A DNA stretch of 64,000 nucleotides from HTCC2207 sp002685195 (GTDB lineage: Bacteria > Pseudomonadota > Gammaproteobacteria > Pseudomonadales > Porticoccaceae): assembly GCA_051201675.1 (NCBI GenBank), contig CP179212.1:2232001-2296000 (forward strand). The letters are read 5' to 3'. The position numbers and the translations under genes were made by a program. Positions within the stretch are counted from its first letter, which is position 1. Each line of letters opens with the position of its first letter. Shown here piece after piece: positions 8,403 through 17,692 of this stretch. Below the pieces are notes generated by a model, which ran no database searches, was not told the origin of the DNA, and saw only the letters and a program-made list of their open reading frames with translations.

Positions 8403-9900
8403 CACCTTGGCAGTTGCACTTGCTGCTGCCACCTTCGCCGTGGGTTGGTATGTCGGCAGTAGTGATGAGACCCTCACTATTACAAGTAGCAAAGGGGGCA
8501 AGAGTTATAGCGGTGGTTATGTCGCCGAACAATCGACAAGTGCCAAATCTGAGGGTGCAGTGAAGCTTCGCACCACAGAAGGTGAAATTCATGTGATAAA
8601 TCCTGGTGACTCTATCCAGGCCGCGGTTGAGCTAGCCCAACCCGGGGACACTATTCAGGTTATGCCCGGCAACTATTCCGAAACGGTATACATCGATAAA
8701 GATGATATCCATCTTCTTGGTGTAATCAAAGAAGGTGAACGCGCAACCCTAAATGGCTTAGGAAAACTCAATGACGCCATTCTGTACTCAGGCAATAACA
8801 TTATTATTGAGAACTTTAAAATTATTGACTACAAAGGCAATGGCATTATGAGTCAAGCTGGCAATAATTTTGAGATTCGCAATAATGTGATTGTCGATAC
8901 AGGTATTTACGGTATCTTTCCTCAGTTAGGTAAGAACGGATTGATCGAACACAATGTGGTGTCCGGTATTGCCGATGCGGCAATCTATGTAGGTATGAGC
9001 GACAACATTCATGTGGCCTATAACGAAGTATTTGATAGCGTCGCAGGCATTGAAATTGAAAATAGCCGTCACGCCATTGTTGAGCACAACAATACGCATC
9101 ACAACACTGGCGGTATTTTGGCATTCATCACCCCTGGGTTGCCCGTTAAAGACACCTATGATGTGATTATTCGTAACAACTTTATTCTGGATAACAACAC
9201 CCCCAACTTCGGTGCACCAGGATCTACGGTTGCAGGTATACCTGCAGGGACGGGTATTTTAATTATGGCGGCAGATGATGTGGTAGTAGAAGGTAATATC
9301 ATCAGCAACCATAAAACTGCAGGCATCTTAATCACTGATCACGGTAATGCGGCTAATCTAACACTTGATCCTGAATCAGACCCCAATGCTGACGGTGCAA
9401 TGATTCTTGACAATGTCATGCTCAATAACGGGTACGACACAATTGATGAGGTCAAAGCATTTGCACTTACTGAACTACATACGGGCGATATTGATATCTT
9501 TCAAATAGGCCCTACCGAGGGTAGTTGTATTATCAATCGTCATCGTTATAAAACCGTTGGCATTGGCGACTTTACAGATTGTGACTTTACCAACACCGAT
9601 GATATCGAAAACTACCTGATTGCTGGTGGTGCAGAGCCAAGGGTTATAGCGCCCTCTGAGCGCGGTGAAATTGCTTACCTCGGTGTTTGCACTGGTTGTC
9701 ATGCCTATGCTGGTCGTTTAATTGGCCCTTCAGTTCAAGAAATTCAGGCACTTTATGCCAACCGGCCTGAGGCACTGGTAAGCTACATTAACGCGCCAAC
9801 ACCAATGCGATCAGATTACCCAGAGATGCCTGCGCAAAATTATTTGGATGCTAAGACCCAGTTAGCGGTAGCCAATTATATTTTGCAGGTAGGAAACTAA
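8389..9900 (+). CDS. Right-handed beta-helix protein with C-terminal cytochrome c domain
   Basis: A 503-residue exported protein. An N-terminal hydrophobic segment (residues 5-22) acts as signal or anchor. Residues ~70-360 are NosD-like parallel beta-helix repeats: DSIQAAVELAQPGDTIQV opens the helix, then many N/G-rich rungs such as NNIIIENFKI, NNFEIRNNVIVD, NGLIEHNVVSGI, DNIHVAYNEVFDS. The last ~75 residues are a small class I cytochrome c with CTGCH and a probable Met ligand in YPEMPAQN. It overlaps the upstream di-haem peroxidase by 14 bases, so the two are probably made together and could exchange electrons. Beta-helix proteins of this kind are known to be paired with cytochrome-containing partners (family knowledge, TIGR03805-like); the substrate is unknown. 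Confidence 0.85.
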   Translation: MKNLNTLAVALAAATFAVGWYVGSSDETLTITSSKGGKSYSGGYVAEQSTSAKSEGAVKLRTTEGEIHVINPGDSIQAAVELAQPGDTIQVMPGNYSETVYIDKDDIHLLGVIKEGERATLNGLGKLNDAILYSGNNIIIENFKIIDYKGNGIMSQAGNNFEIRNNVIVDTGIYGIFPQLGKNGLIEHNVVSGIADAAIYVGMSDNIHVAYNEVFDSVAGIEIENSRHAIVEHNNTHHNTGGILAFITPGLPVKDTYDVIIRNNFILDNNTPNFGAPGSTVAGIPAGTGILIMAADDVVVEGNIISNHKTAGILITDHGNAANLTLDPESDPNADGAMILDNVMLNNGYDTIDEVKAFALTELHTGDIDIFQIGPTEGSCIINRHRYKTVGIGDFTDCDFTNTDDIENYLIAGGAEPRVIAPSERGEIAYLGVCTGCHAYAGRLIGPSVQEIQALYANRPEALVSYINAPTPMRSDYPEMPAQNYLDAKTQLAVANYILQVGN

Positions 9901-9925
9901 ACGATCACATCAAATTAAACTGCGT

Positions 9926-10954
9926 TTAGCTATCCAAGTAAAAATCTAGGATACCCTGCTTATTTAATGGCAGGGTGTCTGCTTGGCAGCGGCGCAATTC
10001 GTCTTGAACATGCAATCGCGCTTTTTCTAAACGTTTCATCGATCTGGCGGTAAAAACCCCATAACCGACATCCAAGTCAAAGAACTTTTCATTGGCCTGA
10101 GCTGCTTTAATGCTAGCAGTCGCAAACTTCTGATAGGTACGCTGCATATAGTCTAGTAAAGGCTCAAGAGTCTCAGGTATGCCATCATCTGCTAACCAAT
10201 CTGCGTCATCTTCAGCCTGCTGCCAAACCTTAGCCATATAATCTTCAAATACAGGCAACTTATTACCTAGCCAAGCCTTTGGCTCAGGATCCAGTAAAAA
10301 GTGTCCTTTAAAAGGTCCTACCAAAGCAAAGTCGGCAATGCATGCGCGATCGCCCAACAAAAATTTATGGTGCTCAAAATGCTCTGCCAGCAAGTCAACA
10401 AAAACACCAAAGTCTCTCTGCATAGCTTCTTTCTGATCATCCCCTGCCCCCTGCACTATGCAGGCTGCCGCGCCAAAAGAATTATGCATCATCTCCCCTA
10501 CACCAGCGACTTGCTCTTCTTCAGTATCGGTTCTTGAATCATCTATGGATTTCGCTAATAAAAGGTTCATGCCAAAATTTTTGCCTGCCGCGGCCACTGT
10601 CTCTGGGTAACACCAGCGCGAATGCAATGCATGTCGCGGCAACCAATGGTTAAAGAAATCCTCAAGCACAAAGCATAGACTTCGCTGGTTTGGGCTCGAT
10701 GGAATTACAGGCTGCTCACTAAAACGCTCATGTAACATAGGGCCGATACTTATTGTGTCGTTCAGCAGCCAACCATCAGGGGTATCTAAAAGCGGGATAA
10801 ACCGTGTGCCCGCCCGCGCCTCAATCTCTGAAGCTGAGGCCATTGTTTTGTACTGCCATACGTAGGGTATGCCTTGATAACGCAACTGGGCCTCAAGCTT
10901 GCGCGTAAACATACTCAACTCTTGGCCAATCAGGGTGTAAGTACCTTTGTACAT
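9926..10954 (-). CDS. Glutathione S-transferase family protein
   Basis: A protein of about 342 residues with a thioredoxin-fold N-terminal domain. YTLIGQELSMFTRKLEAQLRYQGIPYVWQY gives the beta-alpha-beta start, TRFIPLLDTPDGWLLNDTISIG the cis-Pro loop and glutathione-binding segment. A long all-helical C-terminal domain includes LLGDRACIADFALVGPF, the conserved N-capping box region of GSTs. It is longer than typical 200-230-residue GSTs, with a C-terminal extension of ~90 residues. The start ATG at 10954 is chosen because the 29 residues further upstream do not belong to the fold. It converges with the beta-helix gene. The reaction is unknown. Confidence 0.8.
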   Translation of the reverse strand: MYKGTYTLIGQELSMFTRKLEAQLRYQGIPYVWQYKTMASASEIEARAGTRFIPLLDTPDGWLLNDTISIGPMLHERFSEQPVIPSSPNQRSLCFVLEDFFNHWLPRHALHSRWCYPETVAAAGKNFGMNLLLAKSIDDSRTDTEEEQVAGVGEMMHNSFGAAACIVQGAGDDQKEAMQRDFGVFVDLLAEHFEHHKFLLGDRACIADFALVGPFKGHFLLDPEPKAWLGNKLPVFEDYMAKVWQQAEDDADWLADDGIPETLEPLLDYMQRTYQKFATASIKAAQANEKFFDLDVGYGVFTARSMKRLEKARLHVQDELRRCQADTLPLNKQGILDFYLDS

Positions 10955-11131
10955 AGTAATCAGTCTCGCTTGTGTAGCATGAAATCCTTGCAAATGAGTA
11001 TGGCATGACAAGTGTTGTAATATCCAAGAATTTTCTTGCAATGTTTGCTCTATATCAGGACAAATAACAAGCTTGTCAGTATTAAAGTCTATTGATTACA
11101 TAAATCGTGACATGTAATGTAAAATCATCTC

Positions 11132-11662
11132 ATGATCAAAAACGCTGCTATTTTATTTTTGCTATTAAGTGTCTCTTCTTGTGCCACTCAAAATAATATT
11201 GAGAATGTTACAGAGATTGAAATAATTAAAAATGCGAATGCCTTTATGGACAGTTGGCACCAAGCGGCCTCTGATGCTAATTTTGAGAATTATTTCGGGA
11301 AAATGGATACCCAATCTGTATTTATAGGCACTGATGCGTCAGAAAATTGGACCAAGCAACAGTTTGAAGCCTACAGCAAGCCCCATTTTGACAAGGGTGA
11401 TGCTTGGGATTTCAAAACCCTAGAAAGAAACATTTATATCAATGAGTCAAAAACCCTTATTTGGTTTGATGAATTGCTGGATACCTGGATGGGCGTATGT
11501 AGGGGGTCAGGTGTGATTGAATTTGACAACGCTGAATTTAAAATTGAACACTATGTCCTATCACTAACCATTCCCAATGATGATATTCAGGCGGTCATAG
11601 ATGCTAAGAGCAAAAATGATCGGATTGCCCTTGAGCAGTTAAGATCAGCACTGGTACAGTAA
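11132..11662 (+). CDS. Lipoprotein with SnoaL-like (NTF2-fold) domain
   Basis: A 176-residue protein starting with a lipoprotein signal peptide (MIKNAAILFLLLSVSSC, lipobox Cys 17). The mature part looks like a SnoaL_3/NTF2-like cone: a helix with NANAFMDSWHQAASDANFENYFGKM, then VFIGTDASENWTKQQFEAY, and strands through TLIWFDELLDTWMGVCRGSGVI and IEHYVLSLTIP. Such domains bind or isomerise small molecules, but many have no known activity. It is divergent from the GST gene, and an inverted repeat follows before the next gene. Confidence 0.72.
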   Translation: MIKNAAILFLLLSVSSCATQNNIENVTEIEIIKNANAFMDSWHQAASDANFENYFGKMDTQSVFIGTDASENWTKQQFEAYSKPHFDKGDAWDFKTLERNIYINESKTLIWFDELLDTWMGVCRGSGVIEFDNAEFKIEHYVLSLTIPNDDIQAVIDAKSKNDRIALEQLRSALVQ

Positions 11663-11695
11663 TATCCTATCAAAGTTTTGTATTGTCGTTATGCC

Positions 11696-11723
11696 TTTGC
11701 TCCATAACGTAATGTAGAGCAAA
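11696..11723. promoter_or_regulatory. Inverted repeat upstream of acetoacetyl-CoA synthetase
   Basis: TTTGCTC at 11696-11702 and its exact complement GAGCAAA at 11717-11723 flank a 14-base spacer. The dyad is 53 bases before the synthetase start. It could be an operator for its regulator or a hairpin ending the lipoprotein transcript; no T-run follows, which favours the operator reading. Confidence 0.35.
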
Positions 11724-11776
11724 TACGATATACTTCTCCGCCACAGATTATGGCAATTTAAAAAGAGAGATTTTAG

Positions 11777-13744
11777 ATGTCTGTAGCAGAGTCATCCCCA
11801 GCGCTATGGCGACCCAGCCACGAACAAATTAAAAGCACTAACTTGCACCAGTTTATAGGTGTGGTGTCAGAAAAATTGTCACTTCCTAGTGCCAACTACG
11901 ATGAGTTTCACCAGTGGTCTGTTGACAACCCCGAGAGCTTTTGGGCTGAAGTTTGGGACTATACCGGAATCAAAGCATCAGTTGAGTGGGACTCTATATT
12001 AACCGATGCTGATCAATTCCCTGGAGCAACCTGGTTTGCTGGTGCTCGGTTTAATTTTGCTGAAAATTTATTACGTAATCGCAGTGATAGGATTGCCATT
12101 GTAGGACGTTTAGAAAATGGCAGCCGAACAACTCTAAGTTATGGTCAGCTCTATGAGCAGGTTAAACAATGTGCCGCGGCCATGCGTTCTGTGGGTGTTG
12201 AATGTGGTGACCGCGTTGCCGGATTTATGCCCAATGTGGCCCAGACTGTGGTTGCTATGCTGGCTGCCACTAGTATTGGCGCTATTTGGTCTTCTTGCTC
12301 ACCAGACTTTGGCATTAACGGAGTGATGGACCGCTTTGGGCAGATAAAGCCCAAGCTGCTGTTCGGTTGTAACGGTTATTACTACAACGGTAAGACCATC
12401 GACTCCACCCCCACTCTTCAGCAAATATGTGACAACATTGATAGTATTGAACAACTGGTCGTTGTACCTGTTATTGAGCAACTGACTGATTTACCAGCGC
12501 ACGGAAAGGCTGTACTTTTTAATGATTTTTTGATCACTCATAACACCCCCGAATTAGTCTTTGAGCAACTGCCTTTTAATCACCCGCTATATATTATGTA
12601 CTCCTCCGGCACTACTGGTGTGCCTAAGTGTATTGTGCACGGCGCTGGTGGCACATTGATTCAACACCTTAAAGAACACCAATTACATGTGAACTTGAAG
12701 CCTGCTGACAAGATGTTTTTTTACACTACCTGTGGCTGGATGATGTGGAATTGGTTAGTTAGTGCCCTCGCCTCTGAGGTGACATTGGTGTTATTTGACG
12801 GCTCACCTTTTTATCCCGAGCCTAAATCGCTTTTTGATATGGCTGAAGAAGAACAGGTTACAGTATTTGGCACCAGTGCGAAGTATATAGCAGCGCTGGA
12901 GAAAGCCGATGTGAAACCAAGGAAAACTCACAATCTAGAAACGCTAAACACAATTTTATCCACTGGATCACCGTTGTCTCATGAGAGTTTTCAGTATGTT
13001 TATCGAGATATAAAAACTGATCTCTGTTTAGCATCTATCTCTGGGGGTACTGATATTCTATCTTGCTTTGTATTGGGCAACCCTTGCTTGCCAGTATGGG
13101 AGGGCGAGATTCAATGTCGCGGTTTAGGTATGGCGGTGGACATTTGGGACGACCATGGCAATTCGGTGGTTGAGCAAAAAGGCGAGTTGGTGTGTACCAA
13201 ACCCTTTCCAAATGCACCCATCTATTTTTGGAACGATACCGACAATAAGAAATATCTAGATGCCTATTTTGATACCTATCCTGGTATCTGGGCGCAGGGC
13301 GACTACGGGGAGATCACCGAGCATAGTGGCATGGTGATACATGGGCGCTCAGATGCGGTATTGAACCCTGGTGGCGTGCGTATTGGTACCGCTGAAATCT
13401 ATCGTCAAGTCGAAAAACTGGATGAGATTATTGATAGTGTATGTATCGGTCAGATCTGGGACGATGATGTGCGTGTAGTTCTGTTTGTGGTCGTGAAAGC
13501 AGGTGTTGAGTTAACGCCTGACCTTGAGAATACAATTCGCCAAACTATTCGTCGAGAAACAACGCCCCGCCACGTGCCTGCTAAAATTATTGCCGTGGCT
13601 GATATTCCGCGCACAATTAGCGGTAAAATTGTGGAATTAGCCGTGCGCAAAGTAGTGCATAACGAAGTCGTGACCAACACAGATGCTCTAGCTAATCCCG
13701 AGGCTCTCAACCACTTCAAAAACCTTAGTGAGCTTACAGTCTAG
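11777..13744 (+). CDS. Acetoacetyl-CoA synthetase (acetoacetate-CoA ligase)
   Basis: Activates acetoacetate with ATP and CoA, feeding ketone bodies or butanoate breakdown products into central metabolism. The 655-residue length and the opening ALWRPSHEQIKSTNLHQFI, with FWAEVWDY near residue 55, are typical of this subgroup rather than of acetyl-CoA synthetase. The adenylation core is present: YIMYSSGTTGVPKCIVHGAG (P-loop), TTCGWMMWNWLVSAL, GGTDILSCF, WAQGDYGEI and GRSDAVLNPGGVRIGTAE. The C-terminal lysine motif is RTISGKIVELAVRK. AGAGAG precedes the ATG. Its stop codon overlaps the 3' end of a convergent esterase gene by 11 bases. Downstream reductase and SDR genes on the other strand suggest a broader catabolic neighbourhood. 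Confidence 0.94.
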   Translation: MSVAESSPALWRPSHEQIKSTNLHQFIGVVSEKLSLPSANYDEFHQWSVDNPESFWAEVWDYTGIKASVEWDSILTDADQFPGATWFAGARFNFAENLLRNRSDRIAIVGRLENGSRTTLSYGQLYEQVKQCAAAMRSVGVECGDRVAGFMPNVAQTVVAMLAATSIGAIWSSCSPDFGINGVMDRFGQIKPKLLFGCNGYYYNGKTIDSTPTLQQICDNIDSIEQLVVVPVIEQLTDLPAHGKAVLFNDFLITHNTPELVFEQLPFNHPLYIMYSSGTTGVPKCIVHGAGGTLIQHLKEHQLHVNLKPADKMFFYTTCGWMMWNWLVSALASEVTLVLFDGSPFYPEPKSLFDMAEEEQVTVFGTSAKYIAALEKADVKPRKTHNLETLNTILSTGSPLSHESFQYVYRDIKTDLCLASISGGTDILSCFVLGNPCLPVWEGEIQCRGLGMAVDIWDDHGNSVVEQKGELVCTKPFPNAPIYFWNDTDNKKYLDAYFDTYPGIWAQGDYGEITEHSGMVIHGRSDAVLNPGGVRIGTAEIYRQVEKLDEIIDSVCIGQIWDDDVRVVLFVVVKAGVELTPDLENTIRQTIRRETTPRHVPAKIIAVADIPRTISGKIVELAVRKVVHNEVVTNTDALANPEALNHFKNLSELTV

Positions 13745-15314
13745 GCCCCAAAAATTCACACAGACCAGCATTGGGGTGGGGTGATGAGACCACCCTATCA
13801 CCCAAAATCAATACCTCTGGAGATTCAGCAGTAAATACCGGCCATTCAGTCAAGTTGGCCTGATTTGGATCACCCGTTTTAGCAAAATTGACCCAGTAAT
13901 TCTTCATGACTTGAGTAAGCTCTCGATCAGATTTTGAGGTGGGCAGCCAATCATCGTGGGTATCAAAAATATAGGGTAATTCAGCTCCATGATAAGCCCC
14001 CATGGATGCCGCGACTTCGCCTTCTCTCTGGCGGTTAAAGAAATAAAACCATGAGGTACCCTCCATTTTGGAGATCTCCTCAGCTAGAGTTAAGGCAGGG
14101 CACATAAAAGAAGCTGCCGTGCTGAGACTGTTTAATTGGTCTCTGCCATTAGGTATATGGTCAATCATTTGTCTTAGTTTGTTAGCTTCTTCCGATCCCA
14201 CCTGAGATTCCAGCCAACCATCAACGGTCTGGTTTTCGTCTAAATACATCAGAGACTCATGTTCATTGGAGCCCACTAAGAGTTCTACCGTATGCAGATT
14301 TTTGGCCTTAAGTGTGTCGCCAAATGGCTCGTAAACACTCTGACCATCTACTGCGACATCAAAATAATGGCCTGAATAGACTTCTTCTGCGGCGGTTATA
14401 ACCCGCTCCGCAGAAACTGCTCTGAGTTGATCAGCTATATTTTCTATTTTGGTACTCAGTAGTGTTGTTGCTAACTCTATCCCCAGAACGGTGTGCTCTT
14501 GCTGAGTACTTCTATTTGTTATGGCAGACCCTGAGCTTTGGTGAATAGCCCTTGAGAACAAACCCGCGCTAGATGGTATAGCCATTAAATAGTCGATAGC
14601 ACCTGCACCCGAAGACTCCCCCATAAGGGTAATTCTTGAGGCGTCACCGCCAATAGCATCGATATTTCGGTTGATCCATTGCAAAGCCTCGACCATGTCG
14701 AGCAATCCAAAATTTGAATGTTCAAATTCAGGGTGAGAAAAAAAACCCAAAGTACCTAATCGGTAGGCAATGGAAATAACGATAACACCGTCAGCGGCCA
14801 TGTTATGGCCCATATAATTTGGCTCGTAAGACCATCCGGCTTTATTTGAGCCACCATGTATATAGACAATGACAGGTAATGACTGGCCACTCTCACCAAT
14901 CTGCGTAGGCCGCCAAATATTCAAATATAGGCAGTCCTCACTGACCGCTGGTGCCTGAACAACATTAGGGTTGCCACCAAATCCTTTGACTACATTTTTA
15001 TACCACTGGGTTATACGATCTGCTTGCATGCAGGCTGGGGCGAAATTAGTTGCGTTAAAAGGGCTTTCTATTTTGGTTAGTGGCAGCGGTGGTGCCCAAC
15101 GAAGATCATCCACAGGAGGCTGAGCAAAAGGAACCCCTAGAAAAGACTCTGTTCTCCCATCCTCTGATCTTTGCCCAACAATAGTTGATGTGGCGTCTAA
15201 CTGAATCTGTGGTTTTACAATGACATCTGTGTCGGTCTTAGACTCACAAGCGCTCAGTATAACTAACATAAAGCCAAGGCCAACTTTTATACCAAGCTTT
15301 TGAGTCAGGTTCAT
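13734..15314 (-). CDS. Carboxylesterase type B lipoprotein
   Basis: Serine esterase of the alpha/beta-hydrolase type B (cholinesterase-like) family, 526 residues. The N-terminus is a lipoprotein signal (LGFMLVILSAC, Cys 23), so it is probably anchored in the cell envelope. The family signature runs SFLGVPFAQPPVDDLRWAPP, EDCLYLNIWRP, VYIHGGSNKAG (oxyanion hole), the nucleophile elbow GESSGAG with Ser 234, and HGAELPYIFDTHDD with the catalytic His. The ATG overlaps the stop of the upstream reductase gene by four bases (ATGA), so the two are coupled. Substrate unknown. Confidence 0.91.
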   Translation of the reverse strand: MNLTQKLGIKVGLGFMLVILSACESKTDTDVIVKPQIQLDATSTIVGQRSEDGRTESFLGVPFAQPPVDDLRWAPPLPLTKIESPFNATNFAPACMQADRITQWYKNVVKGFGGNPNVVQAPAVSEDCLYLNIWRPTQIGESGQSLPVIVYIHGGSNKAGWSYEPNYMGHNMAADGVIVISIAYRLGTLGFFSHPEFEHSNFGLLDMVEALQWINRNIDAIGGDASRITLMGESSGAGAIDYLMAIPSSAGLFSRAIHQSSGSAITNRSTQQEHTVLGIELATTLLSTKIENIADQLRAVSAERVITAAEEVYSGHYFDVAVDGQSVYEPFGDTLKAKNLHTVELLVGSNEHESLMYLDENQTVDGWLESQVGSEEANKLRQMIDHIPNGRDQLNSLSTAASFMCPALTLAEEISKMEGTSWFYFFNRQREGEVAASMGAYHGAELPYIFDTHDDWLPTSKSDRELTQVMKNYWVNFAKTGDPNQANLTEWPVFTAESPEVLILGDRVVSSPHPNAGLCEFLGPRL

Positions 15315-16306
15315 TCTGGTAACTCCATAGATACAACAACACAGCCGCCAAAACCACCAATCTCTATAAGCTCATGGGCCTTAGATATTTTCTCTAGAGG
15401 TACCACGTGTGCCACGCGGTGTTCCAATTGTTCCTGCTCTAACGCAATACTGATAGCTTCAATGGCCGCCTGCTTTGCCGATTCTGGCATGGCATAGACA
15501 ATCACCATTCGCAGAGTCAGGTCCATGTACATCATGTCTAAAAATGGCAGTGAGGGGGTTTTTACTTGGGTTGATGAGTAAGTTGCTATGACTCCATTGG
15601 GTGCTATACAACCAAGTATTTGTGGTAAGTTAGCGCCAAACTCTACATCAATCACTCGATCAACTTTCTTTCCGCTGGTCGCTACTAAAACCTGTTGACC
15701 CCAATCTTCCTCTCGATGATTTACTACTGCCTTGGCGCCCAGAGCTAGGCAGAGATCTCGATCTGAAGAGTTACTGGCTGTTGAGATAACGTCTGCACCG
15801 GCCATGACGGCCCATTGGATAGCATAGTAGCCTACTCTTCCAGCACCACCAGTTATTAGCAGGGTTTGGCCCTGAATATCTCCATCTGCATGTACGCAAC
15901 GATGAGAAGTCATGGCTGGAATACCCATGCAGGCTCCCACGTCAAAATCAGTATTATGAGGTAGCTTTATGGCACGTTGAGCGTCCAAGGTAACGTATTC
16001 GGCTGCTGTGCCCAGTCGTCGCCCATATTGAGCCTGATAAACCCACACGCGCTCTCCGATTCGGCTAGGTGAAACGCCATTACCCACGGCTTCAATAACT
16101 CCGGCACCGTCACTATGGGGAATAACTAAACCCCCATCTAATAAGTTAGGGAATGAGCCTGCACGCTTTTTAACATCTGACGGATTCACTCCGCTGGTAA
16201 CCAATTTAACCAATACCTGACCCTCTTGGGCAATGGGTTGTGGCTGCTCACCCACCTGAAGTACATCTTCTGGGGAACCAAAATTTTCAAACCATGCTGC
16301 TTTCAT
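15311..16306 (-). CDS. NADPH:quinone reductase / MDR zinc-free alcohol dehydrogenase family
   Basis: A 331-residue medium-chain reductase of the quinone oxidoreductase type. The N-terminal GroES-like domain has MKAAWFENFGSPEDVL and VLVKLVTSGVNPSDVKKRAGSFP; the NADPH-binding Rossmann motif is ITGGAGRVGYYAIQWA near residue 150. The zinc-ligand cysteines of alcohol dehydrogenases are absent, as expected for quinone or enoyl reductases. A purine-rich AGAAGAA precedes the ATG. It lies first in a two-gene unit with the esterase and 44 bases after the SDR gene, so all three may share a transcript. Confidence 0.9.
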   Translation of the reverse strand: MKAAWFENFGSPEDVLQVGEQPQPIAQEGQVLVKLVTSGVNPSDVKKRAGSFPNLLDGGLVIPHSDGAGVIEAVGNGVSPSRIGERVWVYQAQYGRRLGTAAEYVTLDAQRAIKLPHNTDFDVGACMGIPAMTSHRCVHADGDIQGQTLLITGGAGRVGYYAIQWAVMAGADVISTASNSSDRDLCLALGAKAVVNHREEDWGQQVLVATSGKKVDRVIDVEFGANLPQILGCIAPNGVIATYSSTQVKTPSLPFLDMMYMDLTLRMVIVYAMPESAKQAAIEAISIALEQEQLEHRVAHVVPLEKISKAHELIEIGGFGGCVVVSMELPE

Positions 16307-16350
16307 AATTTCTTCTCAGTTGCTTTTGAAGTGATTGCTATTTTAATATT

Positions 16351-17121
16351 TTAGCTAGATAGGGTTTCTGTATGTCCATCGATTGGAATGGCCTGCCCTG
16401 AAATATGTTGGGCAGCCGATGAACACAAAAAATGGACTGTCTGCGCGATGTGATCCGCCTCTACAAACACACCAAGGGAATTCTGTTGTAAATATAACTC
16501 GCGCACTGTAGCTGCGGGAATGTCGCGTGCCTCGGCATCGAGTTCTATGACTTTATCAATGCGAGGGCCATTTACACTGCCTGGGCAAAGAGCATTCACC
16601 CGCACACCAAAGGGTCCAAGTTCCATGGCCCAAGTTTTTGTTAAACCAACGATCGCCCACTTGGCAGCGGCATAGGGAGAACGCAGAGGGCATCCAAACA
16701 AACCTGCGTTGGATGACATATTGATCATTACTCCCTTAGACTTTTTGAGTAGAGGGACAGCTTTGCGCGTGACATAAAAAATACTGTTTAGATCGATACT
16801 GATAGTGTCATTCCATTCTTGCGGAAGAATATCTTCAACAGCGGCAGTTGGCCCAGCAACACCGACGTTATTGACCAAAATATCTAACTTACCATGAGTT
16901 TTTTGAAGGTCATCAAAAACAGTATCAACTTGATCTATCTGGGTCAGCTCGGCGCAGGTTGCAGTCATAGTCGGCAATTCAGTCAGAGCTTTATCGATGG
17001 CCAATTGGTCCACATCACATATGTGGACTTTATCACCCTGCTGAACAAAGTACTTGGCAATGGCAAATCCTATTCCAGACCCACCAGCAGTGACCAAAAC
17101 GACTCTAGAGACAGTACTCAT
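16351..17121 (-). CDS. Short-chain dehydrogenase/reductase (SDR)
   Basis: Classical SDR of 256 residues that oxidises or reduces an alcohol/ketone with NAD(P). The cofactor motif is TAGGSGIGFAIAKYF near the start; the acidic residue in VHICDVDQ after strand 2 favours NAD(H). NNVGVAG is the structural NNAG variant, and the catalytic set is N..S..YAAAK (SPYAAAKWAIVGL). The C-terminus ISGQAIPIDGHTETLSS is normal. It is probably the first gene of the unit that continues into the quinone reductase and esterase. Confidence 0.92.
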   Translation of the reverse strand: MSTVSRVVLVTAGGSGIGFAIAKYFVQQGDKVHICDVDQLAIDKALTELPTMTATCAELTQIDQVDTVFDDLQKTHGKLDILVNNVGVAGPTAAVEDILPQEWNDTISIDLNSIFYVTRKAVPLLKKSKGVMINMSSNAGLFGCPLRSPYAAAKWAIVGLTKTWAMELGPFGVRVNALCPGSVNGPRIDKVIELDAEARDIPAATVRELYLQQNSLGVFVEADHIAQTVHFLCSSAAQHISGQAIPIDGHTETLSS

Positions 17122-17298
17122 AAATTGGCTAGCCTAATCTATTGTTCAACTATTTTAAGTATAAATAGCAACGTAACTCAATAGTGAGGGTATTCGGTCT
17201 GGATTGACAGTAAATTACATCGACAACCAATATCTATCGAGGTATAAAGGATAAACGTTTATTCCAACCCGTATATTATGAGATATTAAGGATCAACA

Positions 17299-17670
17299 AT
17301 GGCTCGGCAGGTACTAGATGCAACAAAGATACACCCCAAAGCGCTCAATGTTATTGAAACTAACTATGCCGATATCGTAGCCGAGGTTCAGGAAGCTATT
17401 AACGAAAATGCTGTGGTGATAGTGGGGATGGCTCAAAACCCTGCGCCAAAAAGGGCGCGAAAAGCACTCGATGAAATTGGTGTCGACCATACGTATTTAG
17501 AATACGGTAATTACTTTAAAGAGTGGCGACGACGCAATGCGCTTAAGATGTGGACGGGTTGGCCAACTTTCCCAATGGTGTTTGTTAATGGCACCTTGAT
17601 CGGTGGATCGAGCGATATGCGGGCGTTAATAGAGAGTGGTGAATTGCAAAACTTACTGAAACAAAATTAG
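17299..17670 (+). CDS. Glutaredoxin-fold protein without cysteines
   Basis: A 123-residue protein whose layout matches monothiol glutaredoxins: a helical N-terminus, strand VVIVGMAQNP where the active-site Cys loop should be, helix APKRARKALDEIGVDHTYLEY, then the cis-Pro loop GWPTFPMVFVNGTLIGGSSDM with the TFP and GG glutathione-binding features. The whole translated protein has no cysteine at all, so it cannot do thiol-disulfide exchange or Cys-ligated Fe-S binding. RRRNALKMW between the two halves is an unusual basic insert. AAGGA lies upstream of the ATG. Function is unknown; a binding or scaffold role is inference. It is divergent from the SDR gene. Confidence 0.82.
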   Translation: MARQVLDATKIHPKALNVIETNYADIVAEVQEAINENAVVIVGMAQNPAPKRARKALDEIGVDHTYLEYGNYFKEWRRRNALKMWTGWPTFPMVFVNGTLIGGSSDMRALIESGELQNLLKQN

Positions 17671-17692
17671 TAATGCTAGTTTATTCAGTAGG

